Shown here in pieces: positions 11,112 through 22,914 of a stretch of 64,000 nt of DNA (position 1 is the first letter of the stretch; every line of letters begins with the position of its first letter). Source of the stretch: Viola odorata (Eukaryota; Streptophyta; Magnoliopsida; Malpighiales; Violaceae); contig OY829539.1 in the NCBI GenBank assembly GCA_963691705.1, positions 25,900,407 through 25,964,406 on the forward strand, written 5' to 3'. The notes beneath the pieces are model-generated. The model ran no database searches. It had not been told where the DNA came from and worked only from the letters and a program-made list of their open reading frames with translations. The position numbers and the translations under genes were made by a program.

Positions 11112-11678
11112 AGGCAAAGGTACCTACAAAAAGAAACAAAAGAAAACAGAATTGCTATATACCAAAGGATTAGTCACTCCCTCGCGTGTTTCAGTCGTGT
11201 TTAAACTCTCGAAAAAATTTAGTCTCACTAAAATCTCTCAACTCGTCTTCAAACTGAACCGATTCTTGTGTAACAATCAACCAACAAGCTCAAGTTCAAT
11301 CATGAAGACCTAAACAAGAACGCTAGAAACAACAAGACAGTTTCCTGGAAATTTTCTGGCAGTTTTCTTAGAATTCGGCTATTGCCCTTTAAAAATAGCA
11401 AACGGTGGAATTAATTCAAAACCTTAAACGTGAACACTCCTAAGATAAATCTCTACAAGTTCCATGAAGAGAAGAAGAGAAAATTCCTTTTGGAAAATAC
11501 TATAAACAGACCAACAACGCAGGAATGACTCCTCTCGGATGGAAACTGCGCGCGGATTTATTTTGGACGAAATGAAGATGATGTGCTTCGAATCCATGGA
11601 AGACTCAAGATTGAAAAATGTTAAGCACAGAATGAAGTTTTTTGCCGCAAATTTTCAGAAGTTTCTGGGTGGGGGAAC

Positions 11679-11900
11679 TTATATAACAGTGACAGACACG
11701 AAAGATTGGATGACAAGGAGTACAAAATATTTTCACGAAAAGTGTATGACAAGGAGTACCCAATGTAAAGTGTATGACAATAAGTGAAGGGTGTATGACA
11801 ATGATCACAAGTGTGAATGTATGACAACCAAGTCTAATGTGTATGACCAGTAGTGTTTGCAATGTGTATGACAATGAGTTCCCTAGAGTATGACAAGCAA
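11679..11900 (-). promoter_or_regulatory. Family A internal promoter, copy 3
   Basis: TATA box intact (TTATATA on the plus strand from 11679), with the TGTATGACAA array at about 11720-11895. One site is changed to AGAGTATGACAA near 11884. Confidence 0.55.
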
Positions 11901-12253
11901 AGCAAAAAGAAGTGTGCTGCCCTACTTTTGATTGATAGGTGCAGCAGCCACAAACACAAATTTGTTCAATCTTTGTGTGAAAACAAGATCAAAACTCAAG
12001 ATAAAATTAATTTCTCAAGAACGGAAAAAATTTCAGATATAATTTAAATTGTTTCCTATCGCAGAAAACAATGTTTAAACCATAGAAAAGGAAAGAGAAG
12101 AAATTTGATCCGTGGGAACAGGTCGGAAAAGTGTTTTAGCAATTTAAGGGAACGGTCCTTGAAAATGAACCGTGGAAATGATGAACAAGATGATTCTGAC
12201 CATGAATAAGAACAATACCAACCTAGAGAACAGCTTGGAGCTCCTCTACCACT

Positions 12254-12867
12254 TGATAAGGCCCTAGCTCCCTTGTGGAGGAGCTTAGCCGCTGGTTTCG
12301 TTGATGGAATCGGATCTAGTCTCTTTAGGAGGTTGGCGTTTGGATAATCGGATGGATGATCGGACTTGATATGGATGAACGGATATTTAGAAGGGGAGAT
12401 GATTTAGATTGCAGCGGATATAAATGGAGGAAAAGGAAAGTGTATTGATGATAACAAAAAGGAACTATTGTTCTTGACAAACCTCCTCACCTCTTGGATG
12501 AGTAACCTTGCTGAAAAGAACAAAGGATCTCTTAAACAAATACAACCCTCTCATCTCTTGGATGAGCAACCTAATTTCTTTAGATAGTTTGTGCTGGTTT
12601 TAAGAACCCTAATGCTTAAGCTAAAAGTTTGGTCCTTGAAGAAGATAACACAAAAACAATGACAAGCGTTAAAAGAGGTTATCTTCTTCTATTTATAGCT
12701 TGAGAATTATTACATGAGAAAACCCTAAAATAACCCTTCATTTAAACCTAGGATGGCCGGCTGACTTGATCATCAAAACAGTCCCTAATGTCCTAGTTTT
12801 CACCGTGAGATCCAAGGCTACTCCAAGAAAGGCATAAGGACGAGTTGGAGCCTTTAAGCTCATATCA
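12254..12867 (-). repeat. Family A LTR 4 (shared inner LTR)
   Basis: 614-bp inner-subtype LTR, TGATAAGGCC to CATATCA, with a purine-rich tract on its right (minus strand). It is the counterpart of LTR 2 in block 1. Confidence 0.88.
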
Positions 12868-14332
12868 TCCCATCCCCCTTTAGTGAGATTCGCCCTCGAA
12901 TCTATACGCTCCATTCCTTGCTCGGCCAGGCGAGTCTTAGCGTGTTCACGGCTGGTGGACACACGTGGAAATGTTTTGATAATTCCTTCGGAAAAGATAG
13001 GCCAAGTGGGAGGTCTTTTGCAGGTTATGTACGGGTTCGTGCTCATATCAGGAGGCTTCTTGGAAGGCCATGGATCTGCTCTTAGGCTCGTATCATCCCC
13101 TCCCCATTTGCGAGGCTTCGTCCTCGAAGCCATTTCTTCAAGCTCCTCGACTCTCATACCTACAAACTTAATCACACTTGGAAATAAAGGTGAGAACTCA
13201 AAATGAGCGATGGAAGAGGTGTGGCAAACAAGCTCGACTCCAAGGAGAAAAGGATCCGAATAGCTAATGGAGGGAACCGCCGGCAAGATAGAGAACTCAC
13301 TGCCTAGATGTGCAAAGTGGCGCTGCAATTTAACACAATGAAGGGCTCTCTCATGGCATCCCGTATACAACCCACTAACCCCTAAGTCATTCCCCTTAGT
13401 GTCACTCACCACAAGATCATCATCACATGAAGTTACACATGGGACATCAACCTCGTCAAGTGACGGCACTAGACCTATCTCTTCCACAAGTGGGGCTGAA
13501 CTCTCCTCACTCGAATGTGGATCGCAATAGGCATACTAGACTCAACGATGGGAGGAAGTGGAGGTGTGTCAACCGTCGGTTGCAAGGAGCTATATGCCTC
13601 AGAAATGGTAGCATTGGGTTGCTCTTGTTGCGCCCATCGGCTTTGCAATTCAGCCGAGTCTTCCAATTAAGCCTTAAGTATGGCAACGATGGTGTCTAAT
13701 GCTTGATAGGAAACCAAGGTGGAAGGATGCTCTTGCGGATAGGAAATCTCATGCGCATATGAAGGAACACAGGCATAGGAAGGCTCGCGAACATAGGCAG
13801 CAAGGGAATTAGTCCCGTCGGAGTAGCTCTCTCTCTCATTATCACGATGCCGAAGATGAGGTGGCACATAAGAATGTTGTGGTGGTCGACGGTCGTAGCT
13901 TATAGGCTGCTCACCATAATAAGAAGGTGCGTGGGGAGGAGCAGCACACCGAAGATGCAGTGGGACATAGTCGTGTTGAGGAGGTCGCCGACTTAAGATA
14001 TTAGAAGTGGAGCCATAACCACGGCTTTGGTAGGAAGTGGAACCGAGGCCATGGCTTGGAGAAGAGGCAGTCGTGGTGTAGAAGTCCTCACCCCAATAGG
14101 CAGCAAGGGAATTAGTCCCGTCGGAGTAGCTCTCTCTCTCATTATCACGATTTCGAAGATGAGGTGGCACATAAGAACGTTGAGGAGGCTGCCAGACAGA
14201 CACGCTAGAAGTTGTGCCATGGCCACGGCTATGGTAGGATGCGGAACCTAAGCAATGACTTGGAGAAGAGGCAGTCGTGGTGTAGAATTCCTCACCCCAA
14301 TAGGACCTACCATCCTCATAATAATAAGACAT
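12738..14332 (-). pseudogene. Family A ORF, copy 4 (frameshift and stop)
   Basis: Long-subtype copy starting MSYYYEDGRSYWGEEFY. The first 222 codons are open to a stop at 13667-13669. A second open piece covers 13475-13666 and the C-terminal 249 codons cover 13487-12738, in shifted frames near 13530 (a small deletion in GGCCACACTAG relative to other copies). Not functional as a single protein. Confidence 0.75.
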
Positions 14333-14898
14333 AGGCAAAGGTACCTACAAAAAGAAACAAAAGAAAACAGAATTGCTATATACCAAAGGATTAGTCACTC
14401 CCTCGCGTGTTTCAGTCGTGTTTAAACTCTCGAAAAAATTTGGTCTCACTAAAATCTCTCAACTCATCTTCAAACTGAACCGATTCTTGTGTAACAATCA
14501 ACCAGCAAGCTCAAGTTCAATCACGAAGACCCAAACAAGAACACTAGAAACAACAAGACAGTTTGCTGGAAATTTTCTGGCAGTTTCTTAGAATTCGGCT
14601 ATTGCCCTTTAAAAATAGCAAACGGTGGAATTAATTCACCAAATTAAATGTTAACACTCATAAGATAAAGCGCTAAAAGGTCCATGAAGGGAAGAAGAGA
14701 AAATTCCATTTGAAAAATATTGTAAACAGACCAACAACGAAAGAATGACTCCTCTCGGATGGAAACTGCGCGCCGATTTTGTTTGGACAAAATGAAGACG
14801 ATGTGCTTAGAATCTATGGGAGACTCAAGAATGACAAATGTTAAGAACAGAATGAGGTTTGTTTCCACAAATATTTAGAATTTTCTGAGTGGGGGAAC

Positions 14899-15085
14899 TT
14901 ATATAACAGTGACAGACACGAAAGATTGGATGACAAGGAGTACCCAAGGTAAAGTGTATGACAACAAGTGAAGGGTGTATAACAATGATCACAAGTGTGA
15001 ATGTATGACAACCAAGTCTAATGTGTATGACCAGTAGTGTTTGCAATGTGTATGATAATGAGTTCCCAAGTGTATGACAAGCAAA
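14899..15085 (-). promoter_or_regulatory. Family A internal promoter, copy 4
   Basis: TATA box intact (14899-14905). The motif array is shorter: about 40 bp containing one TGTATGACAA site is deleted near 14940 compared with copy 1. Confidence 0.5.
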
Positions 15086-15437
15086 GCAAAAAGAAGTGTG
15101 CTGCCCTAATTTTGATTGATAGGTGCGGTAGCCACAAACACAAATTTGTTCAATCTTTGTGTGAAAACAAGATCAAAACTCAAGATAAAATTAATTTCTC
15201 AAGAACGGCAAAAAATTCAGATTTAATTTAAATTGTTTCCTATGGTAGAAAACAATGTTTAAACCAAAGAAAAGGAAAGAGAAGAAATTTGATCCGTGGG
15301 AACAGCTCGGAAATGTGTTTTAGCAATTTAAGGGAACGGTCCTTGAAAATGAACCGTGGAAATGATGAACAAGATGATTCTGACCATGAATAAGAACAAT
15401 ACCAATCTAGAGAATAGCTTGGAGCTTCGCTACCACT

Positions 15438-16030
15438 TGATAAAGCCCAAGCTCTGATTTGGAGGAGTTTGGCCGAAGGAATCCTTGAAGGAGTCGGATC
15501 TAGTCCCTTTAGGAGGTTGGCATTTAGATAATCGGATGGATGAACGGAGTATTTGAGATGGTGATGGAGTTGATAGCAGCGGACATAAATGGAGGAAAAG
15601 GAAAGTGTATTGATGATAACAAAAAGGAGCTATTGTTCTTGACAAACCCCCTCACCTCCTGGATGAGTAACCTTGCCGAAAAGAACAAAGGATCTCTTAA
15701 ACAAATACAACCCTCACCTCTTGGATGAGCAACCTGATTTGTTTAGATAGTTGGTGGTGGTTTTAAGAACCCTAATGCTTAAGCTAAAAGTTTGGTCCTT
15801 GAAGAAGATAACACAAAAACAAAGGCACGCTATAAAAGAGGCTATCTCCTTCTATTTATAGCTTGAGAATTATTACATGAGAAAACCCTAAAATAACCCT
15901 TCATTTAAACCTAGGAAGGCCGGCTGACTTGATCACCAAAACAGTCCCTAATGTGCTAGTTTTCGCCGTGAGATCCAAGGCTGCTCCGAGAAAGGCATAA
16001 GGACGAGCTGGAGCCTTTAAGCTCATATCA
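15438..16030 (-). repeat. Family A LTR 5 (outer 5' LTR)
   Basis: 593-bp outer-subtype LTR, TGATAAAGCC to GCTCATATCA, followed by target repeat CTTTT (16031-16035). It pairs in sequence type with LTR 1, so these two are probably the original outer LTRs. Minus-strand TATA box (CTATAAATA) near 15853-15861. Confidence 0.88.
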
Positions 16031-17160
16031 CTTTTGCTCTTCTTCCACATTTTTCATTTTTTAAACCTTTTGCCTTCAAACACACACTTTGTACACCATG
16101 TACGACTCTATCAAACACCCTAAAAGCCTCTTATCTTCTCCTAACCAAGTGAGTAGTGCTCGACTAGAATCGCTAAAACTGGAGTTGAAAATACACGTCA
16201 AGCAAGGGAATGACAAGGGAGCCTTTAGAGGGTTGCTGACAAATCAAGCGTCAGAAAGAGGCCGAATAAATCAAGGCTTGGAGGCTTCTGCCAAAGGCAA
16301 AGAGGATGACAGACCAAATAAAAATTGTACTTGCTTTGCTTGCTAAAAAAAAAGAACACAATCAACAAAACAACAGCAGAAGCAAGTACATACAAAAAAA
16401 AAAGGGATCAAACATCAAAATCCTTGCGAATATTGATGAACTTAGGCACAGTGCCCTCAAAATAATCCATAAGGAACATCTCAAGCAAAGATTCAATAAT
16501 TTGTGCACTTCACCCTCGTTGCAATCAAGTCGCCGAGCATCGTTCATCGCAATTTGTCCTCATCGCAATCAGTCGTCGAGCACAAACTCATTAAAACCTT
16601 CCGCAAAAAAACACACAACACTTTTCCTTTTCTTCTACAAAATCCTCATTTTTCCTCCCTCGCAAAGTCCTTTCGATTATTAGCAAGCCCATGCATGTGC
16701 ATCTTTCACTCGGATTGACATTGCAAATTTAATTGTTGTGCTATGTTTATTGCATTTTTAGGAGTGTAAACGCATAGCCTTGTTTTCTGAGCGTGAGCGC
16801 AAACACTAATATCCGGTAAGGGTTGCTTACGACTACATGTCATGGGAAAGTCTTGTTCTTGAGGTCGTTATTTCCTGAACAAGACGCAGACGTTATCTAG
16901 ACTTGAATCAATCATGTTTATATAACAAAAATTGAACGAAAAATTCCTCCAAAAAGAAAAATAATACTTGAATTTATTTTCTTTTAAACGAAGAGGTCAA
17001 TTTCAATCCAAAAAAAAGGGCTTGGGGGCAAGCCGAGGTTTAAATGTAGGAATATTTGATATTTCTCACATAGGTCATTTGCTCTCTCTTTTTTCTATCC
17101 GTTGCTCCTTCGTGTTTGTTTCCTTCCTGTTTGCAGGACACAGGTATGCTTCGTTGGAAT

Positions 17161-17400
17161 CAACCATGGGTCTTCGATGAAGAAATCGTTGTAATGCCCT
17201 CATCTTGGATTTTCATCAAAATCCAATCAACAATCGAATAGAGAACGTTACCACTCCTCAACCATGGGTCTTCGATGAAGAAATCGTTGTAATGCCCTCA
17301 TCTTGGATTTTCATCAAAATCCAATCAACAACCGAATGGAGAACGTTACCACTCCTCAACCATGGGTCTTCGATGAAACATCGTTGTAATGCCCTCATCA
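17161..17400. repeat. 98-bp tandem repeat, 2.4 copies
   Basis: Starts at 17161, 17259 and 17357 give a 98-bp period. It is the duplicate of the array at 8985 with one more unit. Host LTR-element sequence, non-coding. Confidence 0.8.
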
Positions 17401-17627
17401 CGGATCTGGTCAAACGAATCCCATCAAGTTGTCAAGAGCAGAGTCGTTCAAGATAACCACCCGCGATCTCACATTATTGAAATTGAGCCATCGACAGGCT
17501 CGAGCGAAGGTACGTTGCTTTAAACCTAAGGTACGTTCCAAAACTCTCATTTACTTTTCTGTCAAAACATATGGAGTGTGAATGCTACCCACACTTTACA
17601 TAATTCTACATTTCTGCATAATTATTA

Positions 17628-18003
17628 TCTCCTCCTTGAGCGACTACTTTTCCGTCTATCTAAATACTCCTCCTTGAGCGACTACTTTTCTTCATATCTA
17701 AATACTCCTCCTTGAGCGACTACTTTTCCGTCTATCTAAATACTCCTCCTTGAGCGACTACTTTTCTGCATATCCAAATACTCCTCCTTGAGCGGCTACT
17801 TTTCTGCATATCTAAATACTCCTCCTTGAGCGACTATATTTTCCACATCAAGTCTATTTAAATACTCCTACTTGAGCGACTACTTTTCTGCATATCCAAA
17901 TACTCCTCCTTGAGCGACTACTTTTCTGCATGACTAAATACTTCTCCTTGAGCGACTATATTTCTCAATCTATGTCTATCTACTCCTCCTTGAGCGACTC
18001 TTT
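17628..18003. repeat. 38-39-bp minisatellite array
   Basis: About ten units around TACTCCTCCTTGAGCGACTA, separated by a variable stretch (CTTTTCCGTCTATCTAAA and variants). It lies about 140 bp upstream of the polypurine tract of the host element, where tandem repeats are typical of plant Tat elements. Confidence 0.85.
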
Positions 18004-18130
18004 TCTACGCTTTTTGCATAAACCCCCACTTCAACTAGTTAGGATGTATTCAAAACATGGTAAAGACTTGCGGCAACCGTCTTTACTGCTTATCAAAATT
18101 TTCAGTTATGCTGTATTTTTTATCAGACAG

Positions 18131-18145
18131 TAAAGAGGGGGCAAC
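18131..18145 (+). other. Polypurine tract of the plus-strand host element
   Basis: TAAAGAGGGGGCAAC directly precedes the LTR start TGTTGCTACCC. This purine run, in the position used to prime plus-strand DNA synthesis, sets the host element on the plus strand and marks 18146 as the 3' LTR start. Confidence 0.8.
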
Positions 18146-18241
18146 TGTTGCTACCCAAATTTTGACTCACGTCACAACTTTTTCCATTTTTATTGCTTGT
18201 CACACTAATAGCCCGTTTACGTCAAATTTCAATCGATTTTT

Positions 18242-19385
18242 TAGAGGTCAATTTGGGACCAGACCCGCGGTCCCGACCCGGACCCTGGAATTTGGGCCGG
18301 GTCCGGGACCAATTTCTGGTCCCGTTTTGAGTCGGGACCGGGTCTGGTCCCGACCCGGAAAATCCCGAGTCCATCCGGGTCAGACCCGGTGGGTCTCGGG
18401 ACTAACCCGAGACCCGGCTAATTATAGATTTGGCCCTAACTTTTTTTCCGGAACAGATCCGACCACCACACCAGACTGACCAGAGCCAACATCCTCAGCT
18501 TCTGCTCCAACTACATTCAACATAACAAACAAAAACCACTTTAACAAATAACTCAACCATAAAAAAATATATAAAAAATAAAAAATCTGCATCTATAAAC
18601 TTAGATCCCATCATATTACAACACCACTTATCAAACTATCATCAAATTAATTAATCAGCACATTAACAACTAATCATTCGTGTCGCAAGGAATTAATTGC
18701 TCACAAATAATTACTAATAACATGAGAAAATAATGATAGAGGCAAAGGAACAAACACCTTGGGCGCAGCGATTGGAGAAGGCAACAAAAATTTAAAAATT
18801 GGGGATATGGAAAGAGAGCACCGGATTCTACTAGCTGGAAGATCATCATCAGTAGAAAGATATAGCAACCACAACATCAACACCATGTAAAAAAGTATTG
18901 ACTTAATTTAGAGTTGACTTAGGAGTTTCTTGATGTTGTCGGCGGAGGGAGAGGCGAGGCGAGGCGGCGATGAGGGTTCTGGTCGGGAGAGGCAAGGTGG
19001 AGAGGTAGCAAGGTTCTGGTCGTGGTCGTGAGAATGAAAATCAGGTTGAGAATGAAAGGAAAATCAGATGGGTTAGTCGGGAAAAAAAGGAAAAGAAGAA
19101 GGAGAAGGGTAGAAAATCTTATCCAAAAGGAAAAAAATGAAAAGAAGAAGAAGGGTTGGCTATGGTCCGTTTTTCCAAATAAATACCAATCTATAATTAT
19201 CAAAGAGGAAAAGAAGGAAAAAAAAAGAGTATCTTTCGGGTCTGGTCCCGAACCCGGCCCGGACCCGTCGGGTCGGGACCGGGACTAATTTCTAGTCCCG
19301 TTTTTTGTCGGGACCGGGAATGGTCCCGATCCGGGTGTCTCGGGTCTAGTAGGGTCCGGCCCGCAGACCCGTTTTGACACCTCTA
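18242..19385. mobile_element. Non-autonomous hAT element
   Basis: 1,144 bp with terminal inverted repeats TAGAGGT (left) and the reverse complement of ACCTCTA (right). Exact 8-bp target duplications CGATTTTT flank it at 18234-18241 and 19386-19393. Both ends carry GC-rich subterminal repeats based on GGGACCGGGTC / GACCCGGTCCC, typical of hAT transposase binding regions. The AT-rich middle has no transposase ORF. It sits inside the host 3' LTR. Confidence 0.9.
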
Positions 19386-20166
19386 CGATTTTTGATCATG
19401 GGCTATTTGTTTTAATATTTCACGTCATTTCACGTCTTTTGAATTTTTCGTATTTTTCTCGTATTTTCGACTAAACCGTATTTTCGGTTTTTGTCACACA
19501 CATTTATGTATTTTTACGTTTACCGCATTTAAATAGCTCGTCTAGGTCAAATTTCTGTCGGTTCTTAGCCCTAGGCTAGTTTGTTTAATATTCCATGTCA
19601 GTTCGTGTCTTCTCATTTTTCGTACGTTCGACTGTCTTTTCGCTCGAACTTTTCTCGGTCCCGAGTAAGTTTCCTCGGACCGTGGGTCGAACGTGTTATT
19701 TCTTTTCTCTTCCACGCCATCTCATTTGGTTTCGTTCAATTTTTGTCGTAAGGACATTTATTTTGCATCCGAACTTTTGACATTTTCGAAAGAGAAAATA
19801 AATGCGTTAAATCAAACTTTCTATTTTTTCACTGTATGCTAGTTTTTATGTCTTATTTTTCTACACGCCGTGTTTCCCTCAGTTCGGATTTATTTTTATT
19901 TTTGAGCAATTTCGCTCGTACCAAAAATATCTCATTCGTACCCATAAATGGGATTTACTCTACATAAGTACCATTTAATTCATCCTCACCCTCCAACTCG
20001 ACGCCAACTCATTTAGATCACCACAACCTCCCATCTGATCATCCTTAGCCACATACCAACCTAGCTAGCTCACTATTCCAGCCAAAAGATCATCATCACC
20101 TTCTTCTTTTTCCCCCGTCGGTTTGCAGCCACACAAGCAAACCAACTCCAATTTTTCTTCCAGCCC

Positions 20167-20174
20167 TATAAATA
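20167..20174 (+). promoter_or_regulatory. TATA box of the host LTR
   Basis: CCCTATAAATAGC context, the best TATA box on the plus strand of this LTR. The transcript would start near 20200, making the upstream 2 kb (less the hAT element) U3. Confidence 0.6.
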
Positions 20175-20759
20175 GCATGCTTCATACAACAATAAAAGGG
20201 CACCTAATTTCACTCTCACTCTCCATTTCTTGCACTACCTTCTTGGCATTTGCTCTCCCGGCAATGTAATCTTTAAGTCTTCGCTCACAAGTACGCCCCT
20301 TCTAAGTCTCTTTTATTTATCGTTTTCCGTAAATATTATTCGTTTGCATGTTATTTAGAAATGTTAAAACTCATATCATAATCATATGCATGATATTTAG
20401 AATTGTTAGAAAATAAAATCAACGCACATGTTTACGTGTTTAAATCACTCGCTTTTTATGCCATGAAATTAATTACTATACATTGATACATGAGCATGGT
20501 GGCTTCAATCCCACACGGTTATGTGCATTCATTAAATTGGTATTATGCTAGTTTTTATCCATGATAGGATCACGTAGTAATTAATTAATCATGCATGTCC
20601 CGATGATAAAAAAAGAGGAACGTCCGCTCTAGCATACGGGAAAAAATGGTAACCCCGTCCTTCGGTCCTAATCGGAAATAACAATGTCCCGACGAAAAAT
20701 GCTAAGATGTAACGTCACCTTTGAGGGCCCACATCGTTTGTAAAAAATATTTAAATAAT

Positions 20760-21067
20760 CGAAAAGTGGCCCAATTTTCGTAACAGGATTTCGGTTGACA
20801 CTCTATGATCGTTTACCCTGTAAATGATTAGAAAGTGGCTCAATTCCATGCGCGAGATTGGTTGACATGTTGCGATTATTCATTCGTTTTCGTATAAAAA
20901 TTGTTTAAGTAATCGAAAAGTGGCCCAATTTTCGTAACAGGATTTCGGTTGACACTCTACGATTGTTTACCCTGTAAATGATCAGAAAGTGGCCCGTTTC
21001 CGTACGCGGGATTGGTTGACATGCTGCGATTATTTACTCATTTTCGTGTTAAAAATTAAACATAGTA
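20760..21067 (+). repeat. 154-bp tandem duplication in the host LTR
   Basis: The motif CGAAAAGTGGCCCAATTTTC starts at 20760 and again at 20914. Each unit holds two sub-repeats of the form AAAGTGGC...GGTTGACA, so a 70-80 bp motif is present four times. It lies downstream of the TATA box, so within the predicted transcript leader or U5. Confidence 0.8.
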
Positions 21068-21343
21068 AACACCTTCCCACTTTATAACCGGTAACCTTTT
21101 TAAAGGATGTGACTCGGGTGCCTAACACCTTCCCGAGTCCATAATATGACCTCGAACCTTCGTTCTTTGGTTTAGACCCAAGCCTTAGTTTTTTTTATTT
21201 TTATGCCATGACATTAGGTTCCCTAAACCTAGAAAATAAATAGGGTGGCGACTTCATTTGCATTATGCGAGGCATCCATCTATGCTCCGCATCCGTCCCA
21301 AACCTATACTCGTTTTCAACGAAAAAGAGGGTGCGACAGCAAC

Positions 21344-21795
21344 CTTTCCTAGCTTTTAAACAAAAACTAGGATCCCCACCTACCACGGCTTCTTTCCAAA
21401 TCCAAATTTCAAACTAAGAATATTACAAAAATATTTATTCAAAATCCTAGATTAAGATAAAAGAAAATAAAATATTGTTTGTTCAAAATCAGGATCCATA
21501 AGTCTTCTCGCTAGCCGACTCTATCTTCCAGCTCACTTCCAGCTCGCATCCAGCTATTGCTCCAAATGCGCACACTCTGTGACTCCTTTATCAGCACCCC
21601 TCTAGCGGATCAATCTTGGCCAAGCCTGCGGCCAAGATTGATCGATTGTCTGGGACACGCTCAAAGCTGATGTTTTCTCCTTGCTTGCTACCTCCTCACA
21701 AATCTACATAAGTAGGGAGATTTTAGATAGTTTTGTCATCTAATTTTCCAGAATTAAATGACAGAAATATATGAATTAAACCATCAATCAGATAG
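21344..21795. other. Intergenic, nothing recognised
   Basis: AT-rich stretch followed by sequence of mixed composition. An inverted repeat CAATCTTGGCC...GGCCAAGATTG lies near 21610-21640 (arms around TGCGGCCAAG). No gene seen. Confidence 0.5.
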
Positions 21796-22281
21796 CTAAA
21801 ATGCTCCTGAAAAAACTGTCCCACCCCACGCATCTCGAGCTATAAATCTCAGGCCAATTCCCGTAGCCCCTATCGCTGCATCTGTGTTCACCTTTACCAC
21901 CCTTGTAGGGGGAGGTTGCCATTTCGGATCGAGAGGTTGAATGATAGGAGCAGCGGACCTATGTTGCGGACCCCATGCCTCCTTGAAATCAGACATCAAT
22001 TTTCCGCCCCTGATAACTACTTCTTGGAGTGATTCGTCACACTGGCGGAAGATCCTGTTGTTCCTCAACGTCCATATAGACCACAGGATTGAGATAAGTC
22101 GCTCTATATCCAGTTCATCTAGTGATGTCTGTAGCACTGCTAGCCATTCCACCCAATTGTCTCCTTGCAGCCCCGGGACCCTATCCCAAAAGTCAAAACT
22201 TTGCCCACACCCCCTTGCAAAAGGACAAGACAACAACAGATGTGGAGTCGACTCAACCTCCTCATTACAACAGGGACACAC
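21796..22281 (-). pseudogene. LINE reverse transcriptase C-terminus fragment (zf-RVT and partial RNase H)
   Basis: A 161-codon open piece. CPCCNEEVESTPHLLLSC is the zinc-binding motif (CxxC...HxxxxC) of plant L1-type LINE polyproteins. WSIWTLRNNRIF follows, then the start of an RNase H domain (KVNTDAA, holding the first catalytic Asp). The RNase H domain is cut off at 21796. The 5' side is cut exactly at the family C LTR (22283). A dead fragment; no other LINE part is seen in the window. Confidence 0.8.
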
Positions 22282-22282
22282 A

Positions 22283-22914
22283 TGTCACGGCCTAATTGTT
22301 CTGAGGCTCGTGCGACGCCTAGATTCTGCAATCTAGGCCAGCCTTTCCCCTGTCATTGACAGTAGTCTCCGACAACCCTCATATAGCTTCGTCTCGTGCA
22401 GAACTATTGACAAGACTTAGCACCGACTCAGCCCATAGTCGCCCCGCGCCTCTCAGCAATGCACGACCATGTCATAGGTCGAGTTCTCTCACCTCGGCCT
22501 ATGCTTGCCCTACGCCTAAGGCAAGGCCTTTATCCGATCCTCGAACCTTTAGATAGTTCTTCCGTAGCAACCCTCGCCATCCTTCTCAAACCTCGTCCCT
22601 TTCTTATATACGCACTACTAGTTCTAACACGGACTTAACTAGAAGTGGCCATCATAGCACAGCCATGATGGCAGCGCTCATTCCTTAACATGGAAGGCTC
22701 ACTCGCACACCTATGTCGGACCTGCATAGGAGAAGCTCACTTAGGCAAGCATATTCTCATATCTTGCCCAGGGGTTGGTGGAGAGCTATCACACCCAATT
22801 AGACTTCCCTTAACGTACCCTATAAAGGGACTATCCGTCAAATCCATGCACCTTCAGCGCGACTCAGGATCCATGTTAAGGCTAAGCTGGAACACCAAGG
22901 CTTAGACCTTAACA
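22283..22914 (-). repeat. Family C left LTR (3' LTR)
   Basis: Starts TGTCACGGCC and ends GACCTTAACA on the plus strand. It contains perfect hairpins, among them CCTAGATT/AATCTAGG with loop CTGC (about 22317-22336) and GCCATCAT/ATGATGGC near 22650-22675. Confidence 0.85.

Larger units (their letters stand above)
970..16030 (-). mobile_element. Family A non-autonomous LTR element, tandem multimer
   Basis: A minus-strand LTR element with five LTRs (970-1564, 4008-4620, 7231-7844, 12254-12867, 15438-16030) and four internal regions that each carry one ORF. LTRs start TGATA and end TATCA. Outer LTRs are flanked by the 5-bp repeat CTTTT (965-969 and 16031-16035). The primer site left of each inner LTR end reads, on the minus strand, like GTGGTAGCGGAGC, resembling the initiator-Met site TGGTATCAGAGC. 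A purine-rich tract (minus GGGGGATGGGA at about 1565-1576) abuts the 3' LTR. There is no protease, polymerase or integrase, so it depends on other elements. The simplest history is a three-LTR dimer insertion followed by a 7.4-kb duplication. Confidence 0.85.
9931..17316. repeat. Segmental duplication, block 2
   Basis: Second copy of block 1: truncated internal region 3, LTR 4, internal region 4, LTR 5 and host flank. Copy 3 resembles copy 1 (short ORF subtype) and copy 4 resembles copy 2 (long subtype), as expected for duplication of a whole dimer. LTR 5 is of outer subtype whereas its counterpart LTR 3 is of inner subtype, so some conversion or exchange followed. Confidence 0.8.
18146..21338 (+). 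repeat. 3' LTR of the host Ty3/Gypsy (Tat-like) element
   Basis: Starts TGTTGCTACCC and ends GGGTGCGACA, with matching TGT/ACA ends. Without the hAT insertion it is about 2.04 kb. A TATA box (TATAAATA) lies at 20167-20174, with AATAAA shortly after at about 20191. It contains a 154-bp tandem duplication (20760-21067). The next five bases (GCAAC, 21339-21343) would be the target duplication; the left one is outside the window. No coding region seen. Confidence 0.75.

Noticed and set aside
18057..18479. 140-codon frame across the host LTR and hAT end
   Set aside because: It crosses the LTR start and the hAT insertion boundary and reads the GC-rich subterminal repeats.
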